NCBI RefSeq assembly: GCF_003148775.1
Contig: NZ_QGGW01000011.1
Coordinates: 1 to 64,000 of the forward strand
DNA length: 64,000 nucleotides
Direction: 5' to 3'
Source: Roseicyclus mahoneyensis
GTDB taxonomy: Bacteria; Pseudomonadota; Alphaproteobacteria; Rhodobacterales; Rhodobacteraceae
Below the pieces are notes generated by a model. It made no database searches, had not been told where the DNA came from, and saw nothing but the letters and a program-made list of their open reading frames with translations. Positions 43,670 through 54,456 of the stretch are shown in pieces. A program made the position numbers and the translations under genes. Within the stretch, counting starts at the first letter, position 1. Each line of letters begins with the position of its first letter.

Positions 43670-44586
43670 GCTGTCACCTTCAGCGGCGGAAGGATCTGTT
43701 CGATCCGGGCGCGGTGCGCCTCGTATTTCGCGGGCAGCTTGAGCGCCTCGCCCAGATGGGCCGGGTCCTCGTCGACGGCGAAGCCCGGCGGGTCGGTTGC
43801 GATCTCGAACAGCACGCCGCCCGGCTCGCGGAAATAGATCGCGTTGAAATACTGCCGGTCGATCACGGGCGTGGTCGGGTGGCCGGCGACGGCCAGCCGC
43901 TCGTGCCAGTCGCGCTGCACTTCATCGCTTTCGGCGCGAAAGGCGACATGGTGGATGCTGCCCGCCCCTTGCCGCCCGATGGAGGGCGCGTCGGACCGCA
44001 TCAGGTCGATGACGGCCCCCCGCGCGTCGCCCGGTGCCACCAGCCGCAACCGCTCCACCCCGCCCGCGGTCTCGTGGCCCGCTTCGGCGTAGCCGAAGAC
44101 CTCGGTCAGTAGCCGCGCGGTCGGCGCTATGTCGCGTTCCCAGAGCGTGACGGAATGGAACCCGTCCAGCGGCTGATCGCTGTCCCGGTCGGTCTCGACC
44201 AGTTCCACCGGCGCGCCGTCAGGGTCGCGCAGCGTGAGGATGCGGTGTCCGAACCGCTCGGTCGGGCCGTCGAAGTCGATGGCGTCTTCGGCCAACTGCT
44301 CCATCCAGCCGTCGAACCCGCCCTTGGGCACGGCATAGGCATAGGCGGATGCCATGCCGGGGCCCGCGCGGCCGCGGCCGGCGTTGACGAAGGGAAAGAA
44401 TGTCAGGATCGTGCCAGAGTTGGCGCCCTGGTCGCCGTAATACAGGTGATAGGTGCCCGGATCGTCGAAGTTGACGGTCTTTTTCACCAGCCGCTGGCGC
44501 AACGTGCCGGTGTAGAAGGCAAGGTTGTCTTGCGGCGGGCCGGAAATGGCCGTGACATGGTGCAGGCCCGGAATGGTGCGGGTCAT
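43666..44586 (-). CDS. VOC-type ring-cleaving dioxygenase (MhqO-like)
   Basis: A 306-residue double VOC-domain protein, one half at about 5-130 (IPGLHHVTAISGPPQDNLAF) and the other at about 145-280 (LDGFHSVTLWERD). Likely Fe(II) ligands are H10 or H213 (SIHHVAFR) and the glutamate in GGVLFEIATDPPGF. These enzymes open hydroquinone or catechol rings. A long upstream frame to 44991 is rejected as it has no ribosome site. No MarR-type regulator lies beside it. Confidence 0.88.
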   Translation of the reverse strand: MTRTIPGLHHVTAISGPPQDNLAFYTGTLRQRLVKKTVNFDDPGTYHLYYGDQGANSGTILTFFPFVNAGRGRAGPGMASAYAYAVPKGGFDGWMEQLAEDAIDFDGPTERFGHRILTLRDPDGAPVELVETDRDSDQPLDGFHSVTLWERDIAPTARLLTEVFGYAEAGHETAGGVERLRLVAPGDARGAVIDLMRSDAPSIGRQGAGSIHHVAFRAESDEVQRDWHERLAVAGHPTTPVIDRQYFNAIYFREPGGVLFEIATDPPGFAVDEDPAHLGEALKLPAKYEAHRARIEQILPPLKVTA

Positions 44587-44702
44587 GGTGTGATCTCCCG
44601 AATAGGGTGGGGGCAGGGCCCCCGTTCGAGTGACGAGATGGTGCTGAACGCGGCGCGTGCCAATGCACATGGCCACAGGGCGTCTGTGCCGGAATGCACG
44701 GC

Positions 44703-45140
44703 TCAGACGCTGGGCATGCTCCCGCAGGCCTCGAAGGCCGCCACTTCGGGCGCGGCCCCTTCGAGCGACACCGACAGTTCGGCCCCGCCTGCGCGAAAGA
44801 CCGCGTGCGCATTGCCCGAGAGACCCGCCAGCACATTGCCGAAACCGCGGTCCGCGACATTGATCGTGCGACCATCCGCCGACAGGGTGTGGCGGTCGGT
44901 GCTGATGGTCAGCTCTGCCCCACCAAGGAAAGCGATGGCAAAACTCGGGGCCTCGGGCCATGGCTCGGGCCCCCTGACCGCGATCGTCCAAAGCGGCGGG
45001 CCCGGGTCATGGGTCAGGCGCACCTCGACGCCGTCCTCGCTATGGGTCAGCGTGCAGATTGCGCCGTCGTGGCCCGCCTGCCAGCCATGGGCGGTCGTGG
45101 CGAGGGTCAGGGATAGCAGGGCGGCAAGGTGCAAACGCAT
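44703..45140 (-). CDS. Small secreted protein of unknown function
   Basis: A 145-residue protein with a signal peptide (MRLHLAALLSLTLATTAHG). The mature part is beta-rich, with WTIAVRGPEPWPEAP and a cysteine pair (AICTLTH and FEACGSMPS) likely to form a disulfide. No known family recognised. The ATG at 45140 is chosen over an arginine-rich upstream extension. Confidence 0.7.
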   Translation of the reverse strand: MRLHLAALLSLTLATTAHGWQAGHDGAICTLTHSEDGVEVRLTHDPGPPLWTIAVRGPEPWPEAPSFAIAFLGGAELTISTDRHTLSADGRTINVADRGFGNVLAGLSGNAHAVFRAGGAELSVSLEGAAPEVAAFEACGSMPSV

Positions 45141-45268
45141 GTCGGAAGGGTAGCGCCCCGGGCGGCGGTGAAAAGGGGTGCGGTGTCGCGCACCGCGCAC
45201 CCAACCAGAGGTTGACTATGCCCATCATCAGGAAGACCCTGTCGCCGGAGGAGACCACGGAGGACCCC

Positions 45269-45868
45269 ATGCGTATCACAGCTTTTGCTTTCGCCCTCAT
45301 CGCGCTGCCCGGCGCGGCGCTGGCCGACCCGGTCGGCCTGACCCCTGACATGATGTCGGCGACCGTGCCCACGCCTTCGGGCCCGGTCGAGATCTTGCGC
45401 AATCAAGACAATGCCAACCGCCTGTCCGGCGACTGGACGCTGACCTCGCGGCCCTGTCCGAACTTCTGCATCCAGCCGATGGTGCCAGCGCCCGGCGTCA
45501 CGCCCGTGGGCGAGCTTGAGGTGATCGCCGCGCTGCAAGACGCCAACACGGTCGTGATCGACGGCCGTATCCGCCCCGAGTTCGAGGCAGGCACGATCCC
45601 CGGAGCGGTCTCCGTGCCCTATAACGAGGCTGCCGACCGTCTGGACGAACTGGGATGCGAAGTCGATTTCGACGGCTTCATCTGTGAGGGCGATCTGATG
45701 CAGGTGGTCTTGTTCTGCAACGGGCCGTGGTGCGGCCAGTCGCCCACGGCGGCGCGCAACATGATCGAAGCGGGTTTCCCGGCCGAGAACATCAGCTACT
45801 ACCGTGGCGGCATGCAGAACTGGCAGGGGTTGGGCCTGACCGTGGTGCCGGGCGGTGCGGGGGGTTAA
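45269..45868 (+). CDS. Periplasmic rhodanese-like protein
   Basis: A 199-residue protein with a signal peptide (MRITAFAFALIALPGAALA). A rhodanese fold covers about 85-190: VVIDGRIRPEFEAGTIPGAV, then the active loop FCNGPWCGQSPTAA, and YYRGGMQNWQGLGL. Two cysteines in the loop (C-N-G-P-W-C) instead of one suggest redox or sulfur-carrier chemistry in the periplasm. GGAGGAC precedes the ATG. Its stop overlaps the convergent transporter stop. Confidence 0.85.
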   Translation: MRITAFAFALIALPGAALADPVGLTPDMMSATVPTPSGPVEILRNQDNANRLSGDWTLTSRPCPNFCIQPMVPAPGVTPVGELEVIAALQDANTVVIDGRIRPEFEAGTIPGAVSVPYNEAADRLDELGCEVDFDGFICEGDLMQVVLFCNGPWCGQSPTAARNMIEAGFPAENISYYRGGMQNWQGLGLTVVPGGAGG

Positions 45869-46206
45869 CCGCCCACCCGCACCATCAAGACCATGGCCGT
45901 CAGCGCGCAGCCGATGCCCGCGCATTCGCGCGCGCCCAGCTTTTCGCCGAAAACCGTGGCCCCGATCACCGCCAGCGCGATCAGCGTGAGCATGGAATAG
46001 GCGACGCCTGCCTGTCCCAACGTGATGTGCCGCATGGCCGCGAACCAGAGCACGGCGGAGACGGCATAGAGCACGATGCCGATGGCAACGAGCGAGGAGA
46101 TCGCGGTGAGGCCGCGGTCGGCGGCGAGTTTGAGAAAGAAGTCCCCCGCGATGACGACCATCGCGGTGACGGCGATGAAGCCGAAGCCGTAGAAAATGCT
46201 TTGCAT
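45865..46206 (-). CDS. Small EamA/SMR-like membrane protein
   Basis: A 113-residue protein with four membrane helices, like half an EamA transporter or a small multidrug resistance protein. The first helix has IAGDFFLKLAAD where SMR proteins carry a catalytic glutamate. The last two helices (AGVAYSMLTLIALAVIG and a GEKLGARE loop) fit. The ATG at 46206, after AGGGACAG, is preferred to 46278. Substrate unknown. Confidence 0.7.
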   Translation of the reverse strand: MQSIFYGFGFIAVTAMVVIAGDFFLKLAADRGLTAISSLVAIGIVLYAVSAVLWFAAMRHITLGQAGVAYSMLTLIALAVIGATVFGEKLGARECAGIGCALTAMVLMVRVGG

Positions 46207-46448
46207 GACTGTCCCTGCGATGCTGCGCAGGCCCCCTGATAATGGGGGTAGGGTGGGTGAGGGTGCGTCGGTGGGCAATGGTGGGAAGCCTTACCTTTGG
46301 GGGAGGAGTGTCGGGCTGACGTACGGTCTGTAGGGTTCTAGGGTTGGCAGTCCATACGCTGTCATTTTTCGAGCGAATTACCCAAGCGTGCATAGTGGCC
46401 TACGGCCGACGCGCGGGCGCCGCCGCGCCAATACAAACTCGTTTTCCC

Positions 46449-47138
46449 TTAATCGCTGGTCAAGGAAAGAAATAAGTCGGAAAGCCATCGACGACTTATT
46501 GTCCGCCCCAATCCACTCTTTTTATCAAATAATTTCCATCCAATGCTGCCTGAATTGTTTTCAAAGACGAGTTCAGGGTGGTATCTGCCGTGCCCTGGAT
46601 ATATCTGGGCAACCTGAGTTTCTGACTCATGGTCCTCAATCTTTATGTGCGAGGGTGGTGAGTCTCTCTTTTGAAAACCTTCGGGTTCAAACTTGGCTAA
46701 TGAAATCCGAACGAGGGAAAAATGCTTCTTCACAGTTCTTACACGGCATCCCAAGCATGAAACTATAGCCAGATCTTTGTCTTCTTTGGGGTGCACGCAA
46801 TGTATGTGGTCGCACGTTGTCCGAAGCAGCTCGTATGTGGCGAGAAGCCAACCTTGTGAGAGGGAAACTTGAAGAAATAACGCGCCGCCATCGCGGTGTG
46901 CGCCAGCTTTCGCTTGGAATTCCAATTGCTCATCTTCCAAGGTTCGGAGAATCAAGTCAATGTTTGCATCTAGATGTCCACTGAATGCTCGAGATTCGTC
47001 CTGTCTAAATTCTGATAGCGTCGCATAGGTTTCTACCCACCGCTCATAAAGTGGGGCTTGAAGGCGGCGAGCGTCACTTCCAAGCTTCTCGAGAGCATTC
47101 CCCATCATAAATGGTTTATCAGTGTAAATGTTTGGCAA
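46449..47138 (-). CDS. Orphan AT-rich gene of unknown function
   Basis: A 229-residue soluble protein, rich in lysine and acidic residues, with a CxxC pair (VSCLGCRVR) and a His/Cys stretch (TTCDHIHCVHPKED). The central helix may resemble an effector or abortive-infection protein, but I do not recognise a family. The DNA is far more AT-rich than its neighbours, a sign of recent transfer. The start is a TTG at 47138; ATG at 47108 is the alternative. It lies 32 bases after the uvrB stop on the same strand. Confidence 0.65.
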   Translation of the reverse strand: MPNIYTDKPFMMGNALEKLGSDARRLQAPLYERWVETYATLSEFRQDESRAFSGHLDANIDLILRTLEDEQLEFQAKAGAHRDGGALFLQVSLSQGWLLATYELLRTTCDHIHCVHPKEDKDLAIVSCLGCRVRTVKKHFSLVRISLAKFEPEGFQKRDSPPSHIKIEDHESETQVAQIYPGHGRYHPELVFENNSGSIGWKLFDKKSGLGRTISRRWLSDLFLSLTSD

Positions 47139-47170
47139 TTATTTCTGTTTCCCTATAACGGATGTGTTGT

Positions 47171-49363
<2,193 letters not shown>

Positions 49364-49550
49364 CGGTGGCCTCCGTCATCCCCAGCAAATTGACCTTATC
49401 GGGACAAGGTTCAACCCCGCCGGTCCGGAGGCGCGAATTGGTTAACGCAAGCTTGCGAAAACCGCGACAATTTTTACAACTTTAAGGCGAAAATTTCGTT
49501 GCAATGGCCGGTAGGGTTGTCGTAGCTTTTCCGTGCAAGCAGCAGATGCG

Positions 49551-49610
49551 GTTGCCGGCCGGGGTCGAACCACCCACCCACCCCTCGCTCCCTCGGGCCC
49601 GGTCGGCAAC
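49551..49610. repeat. Inverted repeat upstream of the NDUFS4-like gene
   Basis: GTTGCCGGCCGGG (49551-49563) and CCCGGTCGGCAAC (49598-49610) pair at 12 of 13 positions around a 34-base C-rich loop. It lies about 100 bases before the gene. It could be the end of a short RNA or a structured leader; no protein match is suggested. Confidence 0.4.
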
Positions 49611-49653
49611 CCTCTGTGCTTGGGTCACCTCCAACCCGCGACAGCTTGGGTGG

Positions 49654-49682
49654 TGGACAAGTGGCCGGGTCTTTTCCATATA
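49654..49682 (+). promoter_or_regulatory. Likely sigma-70 promoter of the NDUFS4-like gene
   Basis: TGGACA (49654-49659) and CATATA (49677-49682) are 17 bases apart, close to the TTGACA/TATAAT pattern. Transcription would begin near 49689, about 25 bases before the ATG at 49714. Confidence 0.4.
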
Positions 49683-49713
49683 AGAACCAGACATGACCAT
49701 CGGATGGATCCCC

Positions 49714-50025
49714 ATGCGCGCCCGCATCTACAAGCCTGCGAAAACAGCGATGTCCTCGGGCACGGCGAAGACCGACCACTGGGTTCTGGAATTCGCCCCG
49801 GCGTCAGCGCGCGAGGTCGATCCGTTGATGGGCTGGACCTCGTCGTCGGATATGAACTCTCAGGTGCGCTTGCGTTTCGACACGTTGGAGGCAGCGCAGG
49901 ATTATGCCAAGGCGCAAGGCCTTGACGCGCTGGTGCTCAAGCCCAAAACCCGCAAACCCAACATCCGTGCAGGCGGCTATGGCGAGAATTTCGCCACCAA
50001 CCGCCGCGGCGCCTGGACCCACTGA
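49714..50025 (+). CDS. Complex I accessory subunit NDUFS4-like (ETC complex I subunit region)
   Basis: A 103-residue protein that matches the alphaproteobacterial relative of mitochondrial NDUFS4 (18-kDa subunit), which stabilises the NADH-oxidising arm of complex I. The family start [18 protein letters not shown], then HWVLEF, and [12 protein letters not shown] at the end are characteristic. The ATG at 49714 is the family start; a longer one at 49693 is not needed. Other nuo genes are not adjacent, as is usual for this gene. Confidence 0.88.
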   Translation: MRARIYKPAKTAMSSGTAKTDHWVLEFAPASAREVDPLMGWTSSSDMNSQVRLRFDTLEAAQDYAKAQGLDALVLKPKTRKPNIRAGGYGENFATNRRGAWTH

Positions 50026-50546
50026 GGGCTGTAAATCGGGGCAAAGTTGTCTCGGAATCGGGCCAAGGATTTCGCGGAACGCTTGCCTCGGCTATATGCA
50101 GTGTTGCTTACTGCCAGTTCTACAGGATGTAGATCTCCAATAGGACGGCGAGCCGAATGATGTTTCGCAGTCTGGCGTCCGTGAAGCTGCAGCCCACCAT
50201 CCACCAGATTGTAAAAAAGCACCGTTGACAGCCGCCAGTGCCGCGCGCCTCCTCGCCGCATGGGTCGTAATCAGCTCATAGGCACGTCTATCTGACGATC
50301 GCGACTCGGACCAAGGTCCGGGTCATGGCTCCCCGCTGCCCGAGACTGTCTTCCATGATGTCCCCTGTTCCCTTCGAAAAAGGTGCCCCCGCGCGTGTTC
50401 GCGGCGCTGGCAAATACGCCAAGCGTCGTCGCACGCCTCCGGTCGATAGCCGGATCGCAGCCGCGCTGAGCGCGCGTCCAACCTCTTGATCCAGCACACC
50501 CACGAAAGCGCGCGAGGCAAAGCCTTGGCGGCGCAACGGACATCTC
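50026..50546. other. Left end of the decaying accessory island
   Basis: About 520 bases with no intact gene. A short plus-strand frame at 50355-50489 gives a 44-residue basic peptide (MMSPVPFEKGAPARVRGAGK...) with no ribosome site; it may be a remnant. No integrase, tRNA or direct repeat marks an insertion border that I can see. Confidence 0.4.
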
Positions 50547-51334
50547 ATGCCCAAACCCTTCGACTTCGCCCCCGGCCTGCGACGGCAACCTACTCCGACG
50601 AACGAGATCGAGAAACGCCTCGGTCGGTTCCTCGCCGATCTGAGGCGCCGCAAGGCCGCCGATGATGATGCGGAAGCCATGCTCGACCCCGTTTCCCGAC
50701 CTGACTGGGACCGCATCGGCCGCCGCGCCCGCAGGCTGCACGAAGCGCAGCGCAAGGCACAGAAGAACCCCAACCTCAGGAAAGAGGACTGGGAGCAGCT
50801 GAGCGCCGTGTTCGAGGGCATCACGCTTTGCGGCCCCGCGACCGAGCATCGTGCCGACGAGATTGCGGTGGACCTGTTGGCAGAGATGCCGTGGATGCGG
50901 CAGGCCACCGAACACATCTGGCGCGACATGCGACGGGCCGCGGCACAGGGTCATGGTCTGCGGTTCCGGCCGATCCAACTCGACGGGCCGCCCTCGATCG
51001 GCAAGACGCATCTGGCGCGGAGCCTCGCGCGGTTATGAAAGGTGCCCGAGGTCTCGATCGACATCGGCTCGGGCAGTGACGGGTTCCGGCTGGCCGGATC
51101 GACGCGGAACTGGGGCCGGTCAACGCCGGGGCGCGTGGTGGAGACCATCCTCGCGAGCTGTTCGAATTCGCCGAGCGCCAGATCCGCAAGCGCGGGATGG
51201 AAAGCGGTGCTCTGGTGGTCGTGAGCGCCCTCATGAAGGCCATGCCTGACGGCCACATCGACCTCTGCCTGCGCGGCATCCTGCGGATCATCGACGATCT
51301 GGAAGCATTGGGAGAACTCCCCTCGCTGAACTGA
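50547..51334 (+). pseudogene. Broken AAA-family ATPase (Lon-type-like)
   Basis: The first 163 codons read like the N-terminus of a large AAA ATPase (PDWDRIGRRARRLHEAQRKA, FEGITLCGPATEHRADEI) up to the P-loop DGPPSIGKTHLARSL. A TGA at 51036-51038 then interrupts, and the same frame goes on with VPEVSIDIGSGSDGFRLAGS and STPGRVVETIL. After that the frame shifts, and only a C-terminal stretch (ELFEFAERQIRKRGMESG ... RIIDDLEALGELPSLN) remains, ending at 51334. Most of the ATPase core (Walker B, sensor regions) is deleted. Confidence 0.7.
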
Positions 51335-51504
51335 CGCCGTGGCGCAACCAAGCCACGATCACGGCGGTCGCCGATCATATTCGCCGAGACAGGGGCCGCG
51401 GTGATGTTCGCGGGCTTCGGCAGTCCGGGACCGGGCATCACCGACCACACAGGATGGACCGGCAATGGCCGCACCACCCGATTTTCATAAAGGAGATCCT
51501 ACAA

Positions 51505-51819
51505 ATGACCTTCAACAAGAAGATGACCGACGCTGCCGCCGCCGTGCTGGCGGGACCATCGCCGAACGAGATCTCGGCCAGCCCGCTCCTGCGGGACTGG
51601 TCCTTCACGATCCTGTGGAACGGCAGTCTGGCGCTGGCTGGCGTGGTGCAAGGCAGCCCCGACTTCGCCGACAATGAGGCGATCGTGACCAGCCCGCTGG
51701 TCCATCTCGATACGCCGCGCGGCACCTTCAACCCCGACCCGGTCGCGGTCGACACCTTCCTGCGGGCGCAACTGACCTTGCTGGTCGCAGCGCACCCCCT
51801 GTTCGAGGAGACCCAGTAA
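51505..51819 (+). CDS. Hypothetical protein of the phosphoesterase island
   Basis: A 104-residue soluble protein with a good ribosome site (AAAGGAGATC) before the ATG at 51505. It contains a WNGSLALAGVVQGSPDF strand region and ends HPLFEETQ. Its stop overlaps the ATG of the broken phosphoesterase gene (TAATGG), so the two were coupled. I do not recognise a named family. It appears intact. Confidence 0.6.
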   Translation: MTFNKKMTDAAAAVLAGPSPNEISASPLLRDWSFTILWNGSLALAGVVQGSPDFADNEAIVTSPLVHLDTPRGTFNPDPVAVDTFLRAQLTLLVAAHPLFEETQ

Positions 51820-52365
51820 TGGCCCATCTCTTCACCGCCGACCCGCATTTCGGGCACGCCCGCATCATCGACTTCTGCAACCGCCCCTTGGCCTCGATCG
51901 CGGAGATGGACAGCCATATCCTGACCCGGATGCAGGCCGCGATGACGCCGGACGACGATCTCTGGGTGATCGGGGATTTCGCCTTCGGGGGACCCGACAG
52001 GGCAGCCCGGTTCTAGGGCTATCTATCCTCGATCCCGGGGCGCAAGCACCTCGTCCGTGGCAACCACGACAGAACCTGGATGACGCAGATGTCGGGCTGG
52101 AGCAGTGTCCATGATCTGGTCGAGATCGTCGCCGGGGAGACGGCGCTGACGCTGTGCCATTACCCGATGGTAACCTTCCCCGGGCGCGCGGCACGGGGCC
52201 TTGCAGCTCTTCGGTCATGTCCACAACAACTGCCCGGGCACGCGCAACAGCGTGAATGTCTGCGTGGATGTCTGGGAGTTCCGGCACGTCGGCATCGCCG
52301 AGATCAAGCGTCGGGCGGCCACCCTCCCCGTCAACCCGCTCTGGAGCACCGTCGAACCGAGGAGT
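51819..52365 (+). pseudogene. Broken calcineurin-like metallophosphoesterase
   Basis: The reading frame begins LFTADPHFGHARIIDFCNRP and WVIGDFAFGG, two metal-binding motifs of this family. A TAG at 52014-52016 interrupts it, and the same frame continues LVRGNHDRTW and LTLCHYPMV. Near 52195 a frameshift occurs, after which GHVHNNCPGTRNSVNVCVD follows in the next frame. All five family motifs are thus present but spread over an amber codon and a shift. A functional protein is unlikely. Confidence 0.75.
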
Positions 52366-52397
52366 GACCTGAAATTACTGATCAAATCGCTGGCCGC

Positions 52398-53237
52398 ATG
52401 CCCCGCATCCTTGTCCTTGGCGACCTTCATGCCGACACGTGGGGGCGCCTTGGTACGAGGGTTCTCGAGGAAACTGGCCTTGGACCGTGGATTCTGGACA
52501 ACGCGCCGGACCTCCTGATCATTGCCGGGGATATCGCCAACCATCCGATGTGGAACTGGCCCATGGCCCTGCGCGATATCGTGGATTACGTCCCTCCCGA
52601 GAATGTCGTGATCATTCCCGGCAACCACGACTACTACCGCTTCAGCTTCGACGGGGATGACGAACTGCGGCGTATCGCGAGGCGGGCCGGGATGCGCTTT
52701 GCGCAGAAGGAAGAGATCCGCATCGGCAAGGTCCGGATCTTCTGCTGCACGCTCTGGACGGATTTCGCGCTCAACGGCACCCCGGAGCTCGATGCGCGCG
52801 CCGCGCGGCAAGGGTTGAACGATTACCACCAGATCACGACAAGCCGGTCCCTTGGCACCATCGCGGGCCACAACCGGCAGATCCTGCCCGAGGATGTTAT
52901 CCGCGTGCATCTCGACCATCGCGCCTGGCTTGAGGACCAGCTCTGCAGCCCGCATTTCGCGGGCGCCGAGGGGGTGACCCTTGTTGTCACCCATCATGGG
53001 CCAAGCCGCGCAACGGCGGCCGGCGCGATCGACAGCCTGACCGCCGCCTTTCATTCCGATCTCGACGACCTGATCCTCGAGACACAGCCCGACTATTGGC
53101 TCTTCGGACATTCGCACAGGCGCTGTCAGGCCACGGTCGGCAAGACCGACGTCCGCTGCGTCTCGATCGGCTATCCGTCCGAATGGACGCGCGGGTCCTT
53201 CGATGAGGTGACGATGCTTGCCCAGGTGCTGCGATGA
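52398..53237 (+). CDS. Calcineurin-like metallophosphoesterase
   Basis: A 279-residue intact enzyme. All motifs are seen: LGDLHAD (D8, H10 region), IAGDIANH, PGNHDYY, VTHHGPS and FGHSHRR. They would bind two metal ions and cleave a phosphoester. The substrate is unknown; related proteins act on nucleotides, phospholipids or nucleic acids. It lies between a broken and a truncated relative. Its stop overlaps the next ATG (ATGA). Confidence 0.82.
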   Translation: MPRILVLGDLHADTWGRLGTRVLEETGLGPWILDNAPDLLIIAGDIANHPMWNWPMALRDIVDYVPPENVVIIPGNHDYYRFSFDGDDELRRIARRAGMRFAQKEEIRIGKVRIFCCTLWTDFALNGTPELDARAARQGLNDYHQITTSRSLGTIAGHNRQILPEDVIRVHLDHRAWLEDQLCSPHFAGAEGVTLVVTHHGPSRATAAGAIDSLTAAFHSDLDDLILETQPDYWLFGHSHRRCQATVGKTDVRCVSIGYPSEWTRGSFDEVTMLAQVLR

Positions 53238-53719
53238 CGGGGATCGAAGGATTGCGCGCGCCGGCTTTGCTGCCCGTCCAGCCGCGCCTTGACGAGCTAG
53301 GGGATCGGCTGGTTTTTGCAAGGCGGATTGGCACGGCGGTCAACAAGGATCCTGCCGATGAGGAAGGCATAAAGGCCGATGTTCATTTCGCCGACATTTA
53401 CGACGCGTCTTTCGCTGACCCGATCAAGGTCATCGTCGATGGCAGGATCCAACCGCTGCGCCTGCTTGTTGAGGGGAAACTCCGTAATGCCCCGGCTCCT
53501 CGTCGTTGCCGATCTTCACCACGACAGGTGGGCCGCAGCGCGCCGCGATCCTCTGGCGCTCATGCCACCCGGCTGGTTCGGCCAATTCGACATGGTGATC
53601 CTCTCGGGCGACGTGGTCGACAAGCCCAAAGTCCGGCTGGCGCCCGCGCTCGAGCAGATTGGCCGGCACATCCCCCTCGACCGGCTCCAGGTCTTCCCGG
53701 GCAATCACTGTTTTTATGA
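53234..53719 (+). CDS. Uncharacterised protein coupled to the phosphoesterase gene
   Basis: This frame begins by ATGA overlap with the phosphoesterase stop. The first 80 or so residues look natural (DELGDRLVFARRIGTAVN, DIYDASFADPIKVIVDGRI). From about 53487 it overlaps another frame that encodes a truncated phosphoesterase, and the rest is arginine/proline-rich, like a shadow. The true protein probably ended near 53490, and a small frameshift may have removed its stop. No family recognised. Confidence 0.4.
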   Translation: MTGIEGLRAPALLPVQPRLDELGDRLVFARRIGTAVNKDPADEEGIKADVHFADIYDASFADPIKVIVDGRIQPLRLLVEGKLRNAPAPRRCRSSPRQVGRSAPRSSGAHATRLVRPIRHGDPLGRRGRQAQSPAGARARADWPAHPPRPAPGLPGQSLFL

Positions 53720-53879
53720 CCAAGTCCTTGACGGAGAGGACCGCCTCGCGCGGATCGTGACCACCGCGGGCGCGCATTACGCCCAAGGAACGCTATGGGG
53801 TGGGTACCGACCCACTCGTGGCAGCCGCGCCTTGGATGTTCGCCTTGAACGCGGAGATGAGCCTCGCCGATCGCCGTGA
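53487..53879 (+). pseudogene. Truncated calcineurin-like metallophosphoesterase
   Basis: The frame starts MPRLLVVADLHHDRWAAAR and carries ILSGDVVDKP and FPGNHCFYDQ, the first three metal motifs. The third has cysteine where aspartate or glutamate is normal. After about residue 105 (AHYAQGTLWG) it runs into unrelated sequence, and the two C-terminal His motifs are lost. The protein cannot hold both metals and is likely dead. Confidence 0.6.
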
Positions 53880-54063
53880 ACGGCTTTTTTGTGCTCGGGA
53901 AGCTATAACGCAGATGCAGGCCGCCGCATCTGTCCATCTGAGGCTCGCAACGGATCCGACAATCGGTCTAGCCGAACGCTTCGCACGGGAAACCGCTTCC
54001 GTCGCTGCCGGTGACATCATCGGCACGATGCTCCCCGAACCGGATGGGTGGCCCGAGGTGTAA
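53800..54063 (+). CDS. Hypothetical protein fragment
   Basis: From a GTG at 53800 (or an ATG at 53833) this frame gives an 87-residue helical protein: FALNAEMSLADRRERLFCAR, EAITQMQAAASVHLR and ending LPEPDGWPEV. Its amino-acid makeup is natural, but it overlaps the end of the truncated phosphoesterase frame and has no ribosome site. It may be the tail of another gene joined here by deletion. Confidence 0.4.
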   Translation: MGTDPLVAAAPWMFALNAEMSLADRRERLFCAREAITQMQAAASVHLRLATDPTIGLAERFARETASVAAGDIIGTMLPEPDGWPEV

Positions 54064-54066
54064 GAC

Positions 54067-54189
54067 ATGCCTTTTTCCAGCTATCTCGCCGAAACGGCGC
54101 GCGGTCTCGGCTCGTCCATCGTGGATCCGGCCAACATGGATACGGACATTGGCGACCCGATCCACCAGATGCCGGGACTGAACACCTAG
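54067..54189 (+). CDS. Possible 40-residue protein
   Basis: An ATG 3 bases after the previous stop opens a 40-codon frame (MPFSSYLAETARGLGSSIVD ... QMPGLNT). Its composition is protein-like and its position suggests coupling. It may be a truncated first part of a longer gene, as the sequence after 54190 has no matching frame. No family recognised. Confidence 0.3.
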   Translation: MPFSSYLAETARGLGSSIVDPANMDTDIGDPIHQMPGLNT

Positions 54190-54456
54190 GACAGTCTTGA
54201 AAGACTATCCGTGCGGGTTGACGCAGACATATTGGTGCTCAGACGAACCTGAACTTTGCATAGCATCCCCGAAAAACGGACCGCCCATTTTGGGCCGCCT
54301 CGATTGCACAAGCGTTCTCCGGGGTGGGGGTGGTGCTTTGCCGGCAGCGCGACGGATTGATAAATAAAGGTGTTTCATCTTCGCTCCGACACTATGTGGC
54401 ATTACTGTCGACACTGCCCATGGCAAAGCTGTTGGGTAAGGTTTCCACTCACCGAA

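Larger units (their letters stand above)
49364..49713. other. Region between uvrB and the NDUFS4-like gene
   Basis: About 350 bases without a gene. It holds an inverted repeat (49551-49610) and a likely promoter (49654-49682), both listed. AT-rich sequence before 49500 suggests the uvrB promoter. A tRNA-like stretch was checked and rejected. Confidence 0.45.

Noticed and set aside
43666-44991. Long N-terminal extension of the ring-cleaving dioxygenase
   Set aside because: The added 135 residues are low-complexity and the ATG at 44586 matches the family start.
49540-49630. Possible tRNA (GGTCGAACC stretch)
   Set aside because: The T-loop-like bases are not flanked by complementary 5-bp arms, and no anticodon or acceptor stem can be drawn.
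50355-50489. 44-residue basic peptide
   Set aside because: No ribosome site, no coupling to neighbours, and composition typical of GC-rich random frames; kept only as a note on the island's left end.
53800-53879. C-terminus of the truncated phosphoesterase
   Set aside because: From about residue 105 its frame becomes arginine-rich while another frame turns protein-like, so it is taken as a junction, not a real C-terminus.
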